Both the position numbers and the translations under genes were made by a program. Of a DNA stretch of 64,000 nucleotides, positions 9,234 to 17,192 are shown piece by piece (position 1 is the stretch's first letter; every line of letters starts with the position of its first letter). Source of the DNA: Abiotrophia sp. HMSC24B09 (lineage in GTDB: Bacteria > Bacillota > Bacilli > Lactobacillales > Aerococcaceae). The DNA lies in NCBI RefSeq assembly GCF_001815865.1, contig NZ_KV822187.1, positions 1-64,000 on the forward strand, given 5' to 3'. The notes below the pieces were generated by a model. The model had not been told where the DNA came from. It did no database searches and saw only the letters and a list, made by a program, of their open reading frames with translations.

Positions 9234-9267
9234 TAAAAATCCCCTCTGAAACTATCAGAAGGGATTT
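9234..9267 (-). terminator. Intrinsic terminator of the yitT-like gene
   Basis: A 13-bp stem (AAATCCCTTCTGA / TCAGAGGGGATTT, one G-U pair) with a 5-nt loop is followed by Ts on the minus strand. It begins 5 bp after the stop at 9273. Confidence 0.9.
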
Positions 9268-9272
9268 GATCA

Positions 9273-10178
9273 TTAAACAACTGATTCTTTTCTAAAGTCG
9301 GCCTGTTGCTCTCGATTTAAGAAATTACCGGTCACCATGGTGGACTGGACCACATTAATGAAGGCCTGGGAATCAACTGAAAGCACTGCTTGCTGCAAAT
9401 CATAGAGTTCATAACGACTTAAGACTACCATTAGGACTTGCTTGGGCTGATGCGAAAAGGCGCCCTGCCCTTCTAAGAGAGTGACGCCACGGATGACCCG
9501 CTCCTGAATGGCCTTGACCACTTGGTTAGGGTCTTGGCAAATCACAAAAGCAGTCAAACGTTGCTCACCTGTATGGATAGCATCAATGACCATACCCGCA
9601 ATAAAGATGGCAATGCAACTGTAGAGAGCATATTCCCAACTGTTAAGAAAACCAGCTCCAACTATGACCAAACCATTGGTCAAAAAGGACATAAAGCCGA
9701 CATTGCGCCCTGTTTTCTTAGCAATCAAGAGGGCAATAATATCAAAGCCTCCACTGGACATACCAAACTTGATCAAGAGGCCAACCCCGATACCCGAAAT
9801 CACCCCACCAGCGATTGCAGCTAACAAGGTATTATCGGTCACTTGTTGAATCGGCACCCAGTTACTTACCAAGGTGGACAGGAAAATACTGGTCACGGTC
9901 AAGATAGAAAAGCGACGTCCCAAATAGAGCCAACTCAAAATCATCAAGGGAATATTGAGAATAAAATAGAGATTACCGGCCGTTAAGAGATTTGCTAAGG
10001 GAGTATCCTTGAAGATGGCCAAGATAATTTGCGCCAAGCCAGGCACGCCATTAGAAAAAATCAGATTAGGAACATAGAATAAGTTGAGGGCAACTGCAAA
10101 ACATAGGGCTGAAAGCCATAATACGACACCGGACAGAATTCTTTGTCCTTGACTGGAGCGAACAAAAGACGTCAGCAT
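9273..10178 (-). CDS. YitT family membrane protein (DUF161/DUF2179)
   Basis: The protein has 301 aa: five to six hydrophobic segments over the first ~200 residues (including FGMSSGGFDIIALLIAKK, typical of the YitT family) and a soluble C-terminal DUF2179 domain (LTAFVICQDP...GVTLLEGQGAFS). The function of the family is not settled. It begins 6 bp after the stop of the 10185-10625 gene, so the two form an operon closed by the hairpin at 9234-9267. Confidence 0.88.
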   Translation of the reverse strand: MLTSFVRSSQGQRILSGVVLWLSALCFAVALNLFYVPNLIFSNGVPGLAQIILAIFKDTPLANLLTAGNLYFILNIPLMILSWLYLGRRFSILTVTSIFLSTLVSNWVPIQQVTDNTLLAAIAGGVISGIGVGLLIKFGMSSGGFDIIALLIAKKTGRNVGFMSFLTNGLVIVGAGFLNSWEYALYSCIAIFIAGMVIDAIHTGEQRLTAFVICQDPNQVVKAIQERVIRGVTLLEGQGAFSHQPKQVLMVVLSRYELYDLQQAVLSVDSQAFINVVQSTMVTGNFLNREQQADFRKESVV

Positions 10179-10184
10179 GAAGTT

Positions 10185-10625
10185 TTACACCTCAGCAGAA
10201 GGTCCTAAACCAGCAGTTAAGGCTTCTACCATATCCTTCGCAATAGCTGAACCATAGACAATGGTTTCATAGAGCGGTTGTGGGTCCACGCTAGCCCGCA
10301 TCAAGTTACGTTGGAAGATTTCCCCATCGCCCGCTAAATAAAGGGCAAAATAACCGGTACGAGTTTCATTTAATTCGTTAATCAATTCCAAGGCTTGCGC
10401 ACGTTGCTTATAGTCTTTCAACATGTGAACATGGCGGTAGATGACTTGAGCATCACAATATGGTAAATCTGAATTTTGAACAATGACTTCCACAATCAAG
10501 TCCCGAACTGGGGTTACACCAAAACGGAAACGATAGAGATGGTGGCCTCCTTCAATCTCCAAGTATTCAGCTGGTAGTTCTTTCTCAGCAATGAGTTTGT
10601 CAAAATTTTCCTTGATAATAGACAT
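10185..10625 (-). CDS. Small cytosolic protein, possibly YbjN-like fold
   Basis: This 146-aa protein has no membrane segment or signal peptide. It starts at an ATG with a clear GGAGGA SD. The sequence alternates short beta-rich stretches (HLYRFRFGVTPVRDLIVEVIV, split by turns) with helices (ALELINELNETRTGYFALYL). This layout recalls the YbjN/type III secretion chaperone-like fold. That assignment is my inference from pattern and not from a diagnostic motif. Tight linkage to the YitT-like gene (6-bp gap) suggests a shared role or shared regulation. Confidence 0.75.
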   Translation of the reverse strand: MSIIKENFDKLIAEKELPAEYLEIEGGHHLYRFRFGVTPVRDLIVEVIVQNSDLPYCDAQVIYRHVHMLKDYKQRAQALELINELNETRTGYFALYLAGDGEIFQRNLMRASVDPQPLYETIVYGSAIAKDMVEALTAGLGPSAEV

Positions 10626-10713
10626 AGAGCTTCCTCCTCGATTTAACTTTCAATACTCTTATAGTGTACCACGTTTGCTAGGACTTTTCATCTGTAAGTA
10701 AAGCACCTGGATA

Positions 10714-10741
10714 AGAAAAAGTCCACCATTAGGCGGACTTT
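10714..10741 (-). terminator. Intrinsic terminator of ynzC-yneF
   Basis: A 10-bp stem (AAAGTCCGCC / GGTGGACTTT, one G-U pair) with a 4-nt loop is followed by Ts on the minus strand, 11 bp after the yneF stop. Confidence 0.9.
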
Positions 10742-10752
10742 GATTCTCTTGA

Positions 10753-10968
10753 TTATTGACGAACCTTCATTTGGGCCATGATTTGTTGAACCTTCTTCTT
10801 AGATGGTTTTTGACCCATTGAAGCCATCATTTGCGTAATCATGCGCTCATCAATTGGTGGGTTTTCCTTAAAGTATTTCATCATGTAACGGCGCGCCATA
10901 AAGAAGCCACCAACAAATCCGCCGATTAAGGCGACTACGACAATGATTAACCAAATCCATGTTTGCAC
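10753..10968 (-). CDS. yneF: YneF family membrane protein (UPF0154)
   Basis: A 71-aa protein with one N-terminal membrane helix (WIWLIIVVVALIGGFVGGFF) and a basic tail containing NPPIDERMITQMMASMGQKPS, the hallmark of the UPF0154/YneF family. Its function is unknown. It lies 67 bp downstream of ynzC, as in the B. subtilis lexA neighbourhood, and is probably co-transcribed with it. Confidence 0.92.
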   Translation of the reverse strand: MQTWIWLIIVVVALIGGFVGGFFMARRYMMKYFKENPPIDERMITQMMASMGQKPSKKKVQQIMAQMKVRQ

Positions 10969-11035
10969 TGCCTTCTCCTCACTTTCTTTTCATATTACTC
11001 TTCTATTTTACACAACTTTCCGTCAAAAGCCTAGT

Positions 11036-11287
11036 CTAATCTTCTAAATGACGGTTATGAATTTTCTTTTCTTTTTGAATCTGTTTGAGTTTGTCAGGAG
11101 TCACATCGGTCCCCTCTTGGTCGACAATCTTCATACCCTCAATGTGATTGCGCATGCCATGACGCAAGCTAGCTAAGTATTCTTGACGTAAAGTCGCTTG
11201 TTCTTGGGCTTCTTCAGGGCTTAAACCCTCACTTTTCTTCTTACGCGCTAGAACATTAATACGCTCAATTTTCTCTGGTGATAACAT
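11036..11287 (-). CDS. ynzC: YnzC family protein (DUF896)
   Basis: An 83-aa charged, helical protein beginning [30 protein letters not shown], typical of DUF896. It is divergent from lexA, with GGAGGT 5 nt before its ATG. In B. subtilis the equivalent gene sits in the SOS-induced yneA-yneB-ynzC operon facing lexA. Here the cell-division inhibitor yneA and the recombinase yneB are missing and ynzC faces lexA directly. The SOS box lies just upstream of its start, so damage induction is likely (inference). Confidence 0.92.
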   Translation of the reverse strand: MLSPEKIERINVLARKKKSEGLSPEEAQEQATLRQEYLASLRHGMRNHIEGMKIVDQEGTDVTPDKLKQIQKEKKIHNRHLED

Positions 11288-11299
11288 TTGACACCTCCA

Positions 11300-11313
11300 C
11301 GAACATTCGTTTG
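11300..11313. promoter_or_regulatory. SOS box (LexA operator)
   Basis: CGAACATTCGTTTG closely matches the Gram-positive LexA operator CGAACRNRYGTTYG, differing at one position. It overlaps the -35 region of the lexA promoter and lies 13 bp before the ynzC start, so it can control both directions. Confidence 0.85.
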
Positions 11314-11334
11314 CTTTTTGGTTGATAAGTGTGC

Positions 11335-11340
11335 TATAAT
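11335..11340 (+). promoter_or_regulatory. -10 element of the lexA promoter
   Basis: TATAAT, preceded by TGC (extended -10: TGCTATAAT), 28 bp before the lexA ATG. A weak TTGCTT at 11311-11316 (18-bp spacing) falls within the SOS box, consistent with LexA autorepression. Confidence 0.7.
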
Positions 11341-11368
11341 AGGCTTAAGATATAAGGAAGGTGAGGAC

Positions 11369-11986
11369 ATGACGACATTATCCACTAAACAATTAACCAT
11401 ACTCTCATGTATCCATGAGGCCATTGAAGCCAACGGCTATCCCCCTACAGTTCGAGAAATCGGTGCAGCAGTAGGACTTGCTTCTACTTCAACCGTACAC
11501 GGCCATCTAGCACGTTTAGAACGAGCTGGTTACATTATTCGTGACGCCAGCAAGACGCGAGCCATCGAACTTTCTCCTCTAGCCCAGGAAGCCTTGGGTA
11601 TCCAACCCCAACAGATTCCCTTGCTAGGTCAAGTGGCTGCTGGTGCGCCTATTCTGGCCATTGAACATGCCACAGATTACTACCCTATTCCACCTGGCTT
11701 AGAGCGCTATGAACCTAGCGAACTCTTCATGCTAGAGATTAAGGGTGAGTCCATGGTTAATATTGGCATTCTAGATGGCGACTACATCACGGTCCGCCGT
11801 CAAGCAAGCGCCAATAATGGTGATGTCGTAGTTGCCATGACCGAGGATAATGAAGCCACCTGTAAGACCTTCTTCAAGAAATCCGATCACGTCATCTTAC
11901 GGCCAGAAAATGACCACATGGACGATATCATTCTGCCTCAGGTGACTATCCTGGGTAAGGTTGTCTCCCTTTACCGTTATTTCTAA
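11369..11986 (+). CDS. lexA: SOS response repressor LexA
   Basis: LexA represses DNA-damage genes until RecA filaments trigger self-cleavage. The winged-helix DNA-binding domain is at residues 1-65 ([23 protein letters not shown]). The cleavage site Ala91-Gly92 (QVAAGAPI), the catalytic Ser128 (GESMV) and Lys166 (ATCKTF) are all present. The length of 205 aa equals that of B. subtilis LexA. I chose the ATG at 11369 for its AAGGAAGGTGAGG SD; a reading that starts at 11288 would run through the operator and promoter. Confidence 0.97.
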   Translation: MTTLSTKQLTILSCIHEAIEANGYPPTVREIGAAVGLASTSTVHGHLARLERAGYIIRDASKTRAIELSPLAQEALGIQPQQIPLLGQVAAGAPILAIEHATDYYPIPPGLERYEPSELFMLEIKGESMVNIGILDGDYITVRRQASANNGDVVVAMTEDNEATCKTFFKKSDHVILRPENDHMDDIILPQVTILGKVVSLYRYF

Positions 11987-11999
11987 GTCTCTTAAAGCC

Positions 12000-12032
12000 A
12001 TGCCCTCAGTCAAAGACTGGGGGCATATTTTT
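12000..12032 (+). terminator. Intrinsic terminator of lexA
   Basis: A 12-bp stem (ATGCCCTCAGTC / GACTGGGGGCAT, one U-G pair) with an AAA loop is followed by ATTTTT, 13 bp after the lexA stop. Confidence 0.88.
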
Positions 12033-12039
12033 GATGCTT

Positions 12040-12552
12040 TTAGTATTGCATTAAAGCCTTGTAGTCATAGCCTGCTAATTTTTCTTTCCCGTTTAAGTCA
12101 ACGAGTTCAATTAGGAAGGCACAACCAACGACAACGCCGCCTAATTTTTCAACTAGGTCGATAGAAGCCTTAATGGTCCCACCTGTTGCCAAGAGGTCAT
12201 CGGTGATGAGGACACGTTGGCCTGGTTTAATGGCGTCTTCGTGCATGGTTAAGGTTGCGGTACCATACTCCAATTCATAGTCCACATCAACTGTTGGACG
12301 AGGCAATTTGCCTTTCTTACGGACTGGGGCAAACCCAATCTCTAATTCATAGGCAACTGGACAGCCCACGATAAAACCTCGCGCTTCTGGACCTACAATC
12401 ACATCTACTTGTAATTCACGGGCGTAGTCTACTAATTGTTTAACTGATTCGTGGTAGGCTGGACCATCTGCCATGAGAGGGGTAATATCACGGAAAACAA
12501 TGCCTTCTTTTGGATAGTCCATGACTTTAGCAATATAATTCTTCAATTCCAT
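12040..12552 (-). CDS. apt: Adenine phosphoribosyltransferase
   Basis: Apt salvages adenine to AMP using PRPP. The 170-aa protein contains the PRPP-binding loop [13 protein letters not shown], the GPEARGF motif and VRKKGKLP. It starts 6 bp after the recJ stop, the conserved recJ-apt order of Lactobacillales. It is the last gene of the rnz-SDR-lapA-recJ-apt cluster. Confidence 0.97.
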   Translation of the reverse strand: MELKNYIAKVMDYPKEGIVFRDITPLMADGPAYHESVKQLVDYARELQVDVIVGPEARGFIVGCPVAYELEIGFAPVRKKGKLPRPTVDVDYELEYGTATLTMHEDAIKPGQRVLITDDLLATGGTIKASIDLVEKLGGVVVGCAFLIELVDLNGKEKLAGYDYKALMQY

Positions 12553-12558
12553 TATGAC

Positions 12559-14886
12559 TTAACTCCTAATTCTTTTAACATATTCTTTTATTTGGTCGAG
12601 GGTGGCAAAGACTAAGGCTTGTTCGCTGTCCATAGCGGCTTGATAAGCCCGGTAGGCAGAAGTTTCTTCCAAGTTAGTAGTCTGATGGCGACTTGCCTCT
12701 TGGACTGCCACTTGTCCCTCTTCAATTGATACAAAACCTGCTTCATAGAAGACATGAAACATTAATTTGAGTTGAACTGGATTAATGGCCAGTCCTTGGC
12801 TGATGTCAGCTAATTTAGCCCGCAAATTGAAGGGCTCCTGGCTGACTAACCAGCGATAAAGCTTAGCGAAGTCAGCCCTTTGTGGCAGACCTGCCAAATA
12901 TTTGGATTCTTGGGCATAGAGCACCAAGTAGAAGGCCTGCCAATCCTGACTAAGCACTAGCTGGTCCAAGTCCGACATTTGCTTGGGTGGCTCTAAAAGT
13001 ACAAGCCCCTGATAATTTACTAGATTGGCCTCTTGGGCTTCTTGATAGGTCATCAGGCCAGAGCCAGGCTGAAGGCGAGAAGAAACTTGAGCCTTAACTG
13101 CCTCGCGCTGACATACATAGACCACTTGATCCAGCTGCCAAAGACGACCTTGTTGGCCACTTGCCCGCCAGTCATACCAGGCAGCACCTGAGACCCCAAT
13201 ATCAGACAGGAGCAATTGAGGGCTGACCCGATTCTGCCATTTGTTTAAGTCCAAATGACCGACAGCAGTCAGGCTATCTCCCACTTGTCGATCTCGCATA
13301 CGATCTGCAAAGTCAAAGCCAATGGCATTAAGCTCTTGCCCATCCTGTCCTAGGACTAGCTTAGCATGCTGGCCATTAGTCCCAATCAAACGCATTTGGT
13401 TGATCTTAGCATCATCAATGGCAAAGACTGGCTTATCATTATCCATGCCAAAGGGACCCAGTAACTGGACTTCTTGGATGAAGTCAGTATCTACTTCCGA
13501 CAGCTTCAAAGACAAATCAATGGTCAAGGGCGCTTTTCTAGGCTCACTTTCTGCTTGAACTTGGGCCTTAGCCTGCAAGGCTGAGACAAATTCTTGCCAA
13601 TGATCTTGGGCAACGGTCATACCTGCTGCTTGCGCATGACCACCAAATTGGGCCAGATGCTCCTTAATATCGGTCAACCAGTCAAAGAGATGAACAGCCT
13701 CTGTAGAGCGGCCACTCCCCTTGTATTGACCTTTATCAGCCTGAAACTGGAAGATTAGGGCTGGTCGCTGATATTGTTCGCTCAAGCGGCCGGCCACAAT
13801 CCCAACAACTCCAGCAGGCCAGCTAGGATCTGACTCAATAATGATATCAGGAATCGGCCCCTGCCCCAGTCTTTGGCTGACCTGATCCATAATATTAGCC
13901 ACCAGGTCCTTACGTTCCTGGTTTTTTTCGTTAATTAAAGCTAATAGCTCTTGGGCTTCTTCCTCATCCTGGGTTTTGAGCAGTTCCAAGGCTGGCGTCG
14001 GGTCGCCCAAACGGCCAATAGCATTAAGCCGAGGCCCGATGGTAAAACCAATTGTATCGGCCGACATGTTTTCCATATCGACTTGCTCTTCTTCCAGCAT
14101 TAATCGCAAACCAATGCGCATAGTATCGCGCATGAGCTGGAGACCACTCAGAACAATGGTCCGATTTTCGTCACGCAGGGAGACCACATCACTGACCGTC
14201 CCAATGGCTGCTAATTCCACTAACTCCGTTGGTACTTCGCCTAATAAGGCTGTGGCCAACTTCAGGGCCACCCCTGCCCCACTCAAATCTAGGAAGGGGT
14301 AATGGCCTTGTGGATGTCTGGGGTGAACCACAGCATAGGCTGAAGGCAAGGTGGCTTGGACCTCATGGTGGTCTGTGACAATGACATCCACACCCGCTTG
14401 CATAGCCCATTGGATGGCTTCAAAACCTGCCACCCCATTATCGCAAGTCAAAATCAACTGAACACCTTGGTCGACAAAGTCCTGGTAGCGAGCCAAATTA
14501 GGCCCATAGCCATCCACCAACCGATTGGGAACATAGTAAATGACCCGGGCACCCAACATCTCCAAGGTTTCATAGAGAATCAGGGTTGAGGTAATGCCGT
14601 CAGCATCGTAGTCACCGTAAATCAAGATAAGTTCTTGGTCCTCGATGGCTGCCTGGATTCTTTCCACTGCACGGTCCATATCATAGAGTAGGAAGGCATC
14701 GTGGAAAGTTTGGGGCATCTGATTGGTCGCGTCCTTGATTTCTTCCAAGGTCTCAAGTCCACGCGCCAAACATAGCCGCAGAAAAGTGTCACTATAGCCT
14801 AACCCGGCTTGCTGCCATTCAGCCACCTTAGCTTGCACATCATCTGGCAAGCCTCGGTAGTGCCACTCATAGTGTGTCAAGTTCAT
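12559..14886 (-). CDS. recJ: Single-stranded-DNA-specific 5'-3' exonuclease RecJ
   Basis: RecJ degrades 5' single strands in recombination and mismatch repair. The 775-aa protein shows the DHH phosphoesterase motifs YGDYDADGITST and VTDHHE, the DHHA1 region with GRSTEAVHLFD and FGGHAQAAGMTV, an OB fold, and the extra C-terminal domain of Firmicutes RecJ. Short gaps of 3 and 6 bp separate it from the LapA-like gene and apt. Confidence 0.96.
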   Translation of the reverse strand: MNLTHYEWHYRGLPDDVQAKVAEWQQAGLGYSDTFLRLCLARGLETLEEIKDATNQMPQTFHDAFLLYDMDRAVERIQAAIEDQELILIYGDYDADGITSTLILYETLEMLGARVIYYVPNRLVDGYGPNLARYQDFVDQGVQLILTCDNGVAGFEAIQWAMQAGVDVIVTDHHEVQATLPSAYAVVHPRHPQGHYPFLDLSGAGVALKLATALLGEVPTELVELAAIGTVSDVVSLRDENRTIVLSGLQLMRDTMRIGLRLMLEEEQVDMENMSADTIGFTIGPRLNAIGRLGDPTPALELLKTQDEEEAQELLALINEKNQERKDLVANIMDQVSQRLGQGPIPDIIIESDPSWPAGVVGIVAGRLSEQYQRPALIFQFQADKGQYKGSGRSTEAVHLFDWLTDIKEHLAQFGGHAQAAGMTVAQDHWQEFVSALQAKAQVQAESEPRKAPLTIDLSLKLSEVDTDFIQEVQLLGPFGMDNDKPVFAIDDAKINQMRLIGTNGQHAKLVLGQDGQELNAIGFDFADRMRDRQVGDSLTAVGHLDLNKWQNRVSPQLLLSDIGVSGAAWYDWRASGQQGRLWQLDQVVYVCQREAVKAQVSSRLQPGSGLMTYQEAQEANLVNYQGLVLLEPPKQMSDLDQLVLSQDWQAFYLVLYAQESKYLAGLPQRADFAKLYRWLVSQEPFNLRAKLADISQGLAINPVQLKLMFHVFYEAGFVSIEEGQVAVQEASRHQTTNLEETSAYRAYQAAMDSEQALVFATLDQIKEYVKRIRS

Positions 14887-14889
14887 GCT

Positions 14890-15411
14890 CTACCCCCTCG
14901 AAACCTGAGGATCCTCATCATCTTGCAAACTCTCTTCAAATTCATCCACACTGTCTTCAAGTTCTTGAGCTGATTGGTCCAAATCAGCCTCTAAGTCACC
15001 GGTCTCTTCTTCTTGCGATTGGCTTTGAGACTGGGCTTCAAGCTGTGTCTTCAAATCGGCTAAGGCTTCTTGAAGACTCGCAATTTCTTGATTCTTTTCT
15101 TCAAGATTAGCCTGATATTGGGCTTCTAATTCCGCCTTAGTCGTCTCAAAATTAGACTGTTCTTTGGTAAGGGCTTCGCGCTCCTTATTTAGGTTCTTAA
15201 TGGCTGTACGATTGGCCATGTGACTGGATAAAGAAGACAAGAAACCAATTAATAAGCCAAACAAAATCGAAATCAACAAGACTAAGACCATAGGCATTTG
15301 AGCTTGGAAGAACAAGAAAGTGACCTGCACATTATTAACGTTTTGTAGAGCGAAGACTACCACTAGAATAACGGCACAGACACCTAAGATTAATTTCCAT
15401 TGTTGACGCAT
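14890..15411 (-). CDS. LapA-domain membrane protein with coiled coil and acidic tail
   Basis: The 173-aa protein has two membrane helices (about 8-24 and 40-62) around FALQNVNNVQVTFLFF, the signature of the LapA/DUF1049 domain. A long predicted coiled coil follows (NKEREALTKEQSNFETTKAELE..., about 75-130), then a very acidic tail (EEETGDLEADLDQ...). The domain is named for lipopolysaccharide assembly in Gram-negatives, but its role in Firmicutes is unknown. It is packed between the SDR gene and recJ with 3-bp gaps on both sides. Confidence 0.85.
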   Translation of the reverse strand: MRQQWKLILGVCAVILVVVFALQNVNNVQVTFLFFQAQMPMVLVLLISILFGLLIGFLSSLSSHMANRTAIKNLNKEREALTKEQSNFETTKAELEAQYQANLEEKNQEIASLQEALADLKTQLEAQSQSQSQEEETGDLEADLDQSAQELEDSVDEFEESLQDDEDPQVSRG

Positions 15412-15414
15412 GGA

Positions 15415-16224
15415 CTATTCCTCCTTCAAATTAAACAAGCGGGCAGCTAAAAAATCACCGACTTGTGGGCATAAGTGATAGAGTTTTGAGGCAAAGGCTA
15501 ACTGCCAAGGCAGATTCAATTCTCGTTTGACTTGCTTGCGTTTCATATTGGCTACAATGCGACTAGCCAGCTCATCTGCTTCAAGACTGAAGGCGTCGAC
15601 CACTTGGGCGTAGGCTAGCATTTGTGGCGAACGATCGAAGAAAGCTGTCTTAACTGGGCCGGGGTTGATGGTAGAGACTTGAATAGGTGTCTCATAGAGT
15701 TCCAGTCTCAAGGCGTCAGCATAAGCGATAATAGCCGCCTTAGAAGCTGCATAAGCGCTAGTCATAGCAGTCGGGACTTTACCCGCAATAGAGCCTACTA
15801 TGTGAATTTGTCCTGGACCGCCTTGGTTCAACTGCTGGATGGCCACCAACTGGCTCAAGTACATCATGCCGAAGACATTGACTTGGAACATATCCACCAC
15901 TTGCTGAGGTTGGTTTTCCGAGAAGGCTTGGAAGTCTCCATACCCCGCATTACTGAAGAGAATGTCAATACGACCAAAGGCTTCAAGTGTAGCCGCCATT
16001 AATGCCTCAATAGCTTGAGGCTGAGACATATCCGTTACCTGAACTAGAACCTCTGTACCCCACTGCTCTTCTAGTTCCTGAGCAAGGGCCTGCAAGCGGT
16101 CCTGACGTCTGGCAGCCAATACTAACTTACAGCCTTCTTGGGCTAATTGGTGGGCCACAGCTTGTCCAATACCACTAGTCGCACCAGTGATGATCACGAC
16201 TTGCTTATCTAAGTTTCTTGACAT
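15415..16224 (-). CDS. Short-chain dehydrogenase/reductase (YqjQ-like)
   Basis: A 269-aa NAD(P)-dependent oxidoreductase of the classical SDR family. Visible motifs are the cofactor motif TGATSGIG (residues 14-21), the NAG motif (FSNAGYGDF) and the active-site YAASK. The substrate is unknown. The SDR gene after rnz and before recJ is a conserved arrangement in Lactobacillales. Its start has an AGGAGGAG SD and overlaps the end of rnz by 16 bp. Confidence 0.92.
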   Translation of the reverse strand: MSRNLDKQVVIITGATSGIGQAVAHQLAQEGCKLVLAARRQDRLQALAQELEEQWGTEVLVQVTDMSQPQAIEALMAATLEAFGRIDILFSNAGYGDFQAFSENQPQQVVDMFQVNVFGMMYLSQLVAIQQLNQGGPGQIHIVGSIAGKVPTAMTSAYAASKAAIIAYADALRLELYETPIQVSTINPGPVKTAFFDRSPQMLAYAQVVDAFSLEADELASRIVANMKRKQVKRELNLPWQLAFASKLYHLCPQVGDFLAARLFNLKEE

Positions 16225-17159
16225 GAGCTATCTCCTCCTATCACATCAAACTCATCAAAGTCATAAACCAGTCTCGCTCCTTCAAAAATACGGCGCGCTT
16301 GGTCCTCTAATTGCTTGGCGTCTCTTCCCATATAGCGGGCGCTAATATGGGTTAGATAGAGGGTTTTGACATTACTTGCCTGGGCCACTTGAGCGGCCTG
16401 ACGGCTGGTCGAATGGTGATAGGACGCAGCCATTCGGGCTTCACTTTCTTCAAAGGTACATTCGTGTACTAAAGCATCAGCATCTTGAGCCAGTTCTTGA
16501 ATAGCATCACAGGTCTTGGTATCTCCCAGGATAGTGACTACTCTTCCCTCTCTAGCTGGCGCTAGAAAATCCTGTCCATTAAGGACGGTGCCGTCAGCTA
16601 AGGTGACAGTCTCACCGCGTTTAAGCTGACCAAAAATCGGCCCATTAGGAATCTGATACTGAGCCAAACGATCTACTAAGAGCTCGCCACTGGTTCTTGG
16701 CTCCATGATTCGGTAGCCAAAACTTAGAATACCATGGTTGAGCGCTTGATAATTGACTAGCCAGCCCTTACCTAAATCCAGACGACCTCCTTTAGGTGAC
16801 AGTTCGACGATTTCTAAAGGATATAAGAGGCGCGATTTAGACAAGCGTAAGGCTGATTCGACAAAGTCCTTAATACCCGGTGGTCCGTAAAGGGTCAAGG
16901 GCTGATCGCCTCCCTGGAAGGAACGCGAGCTAAGGAAACCAGGCAGACCAAAGATATGGTCGCCATGTAGGTGGGTAATGAAAATCTTGGTGATTTTGCG
17001 AGGTTTGAGGGAGGTTTCTAAAATTTGATGCTGGGTGGCTTCACCACAATCAAATAACCAAACCTCATTGAGTTCATCAAGGAGTTTGAGGGCTAGAGCA
17101 CTCACATTACGATTGCGGCTTGGGACACCCGCCCCAGTACCTAAAAATAATAACTTCAT
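16209..17159 (-). CDS. rnz: Ribonuclease Z (tRNA 3' endonuclease)
   Basis: RNase Z removes 3' trailers from tRNA precursors. The 316-aa protein has the metallo-beta-lactamase zinc motif THLHGDHIFGLPG, the later ligands in GDTK and VHECTF, and the C-terminal HISARY motif. The second ATG (MKLLFLGTGAGVPS) is chosen: AAAGGA lies 7 nt upstream, and family members begin there. The first ATG, at 17165, overlaps the SD. Confidence 0.96.
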   Translation of the reverse strand: MKLLFLGTGAGVPSRNRNVSALALKLLDELNEVWLFDCGEATQHQILETSLKPRKITKIFITHLHGDHIFGLPGFLSSRSFQGGDQPLTLYGPPGIKDFVESALRLSKSRLLYPLEIVELSPKGGRLDLGKGWLVNYQALNHGILSFGYRIMEPRTSGELLVDRLAQYQIPNGPIFGQLKRGETVTLADGTVLNGQDFLAPAREGRVVTILGDTKTCDAIQELAQDADALVHECTFEESEARMAASYHHSTSRQAAQVAQASNVKTLYLTHISARYMGRDAKQLEDQARRIFEGARLVYDFDEFDVIGGDSSCQET

Positions 17160-17192
17160 GCTCATTTCCTTTCTGTTAGACTTGCCAATTGT

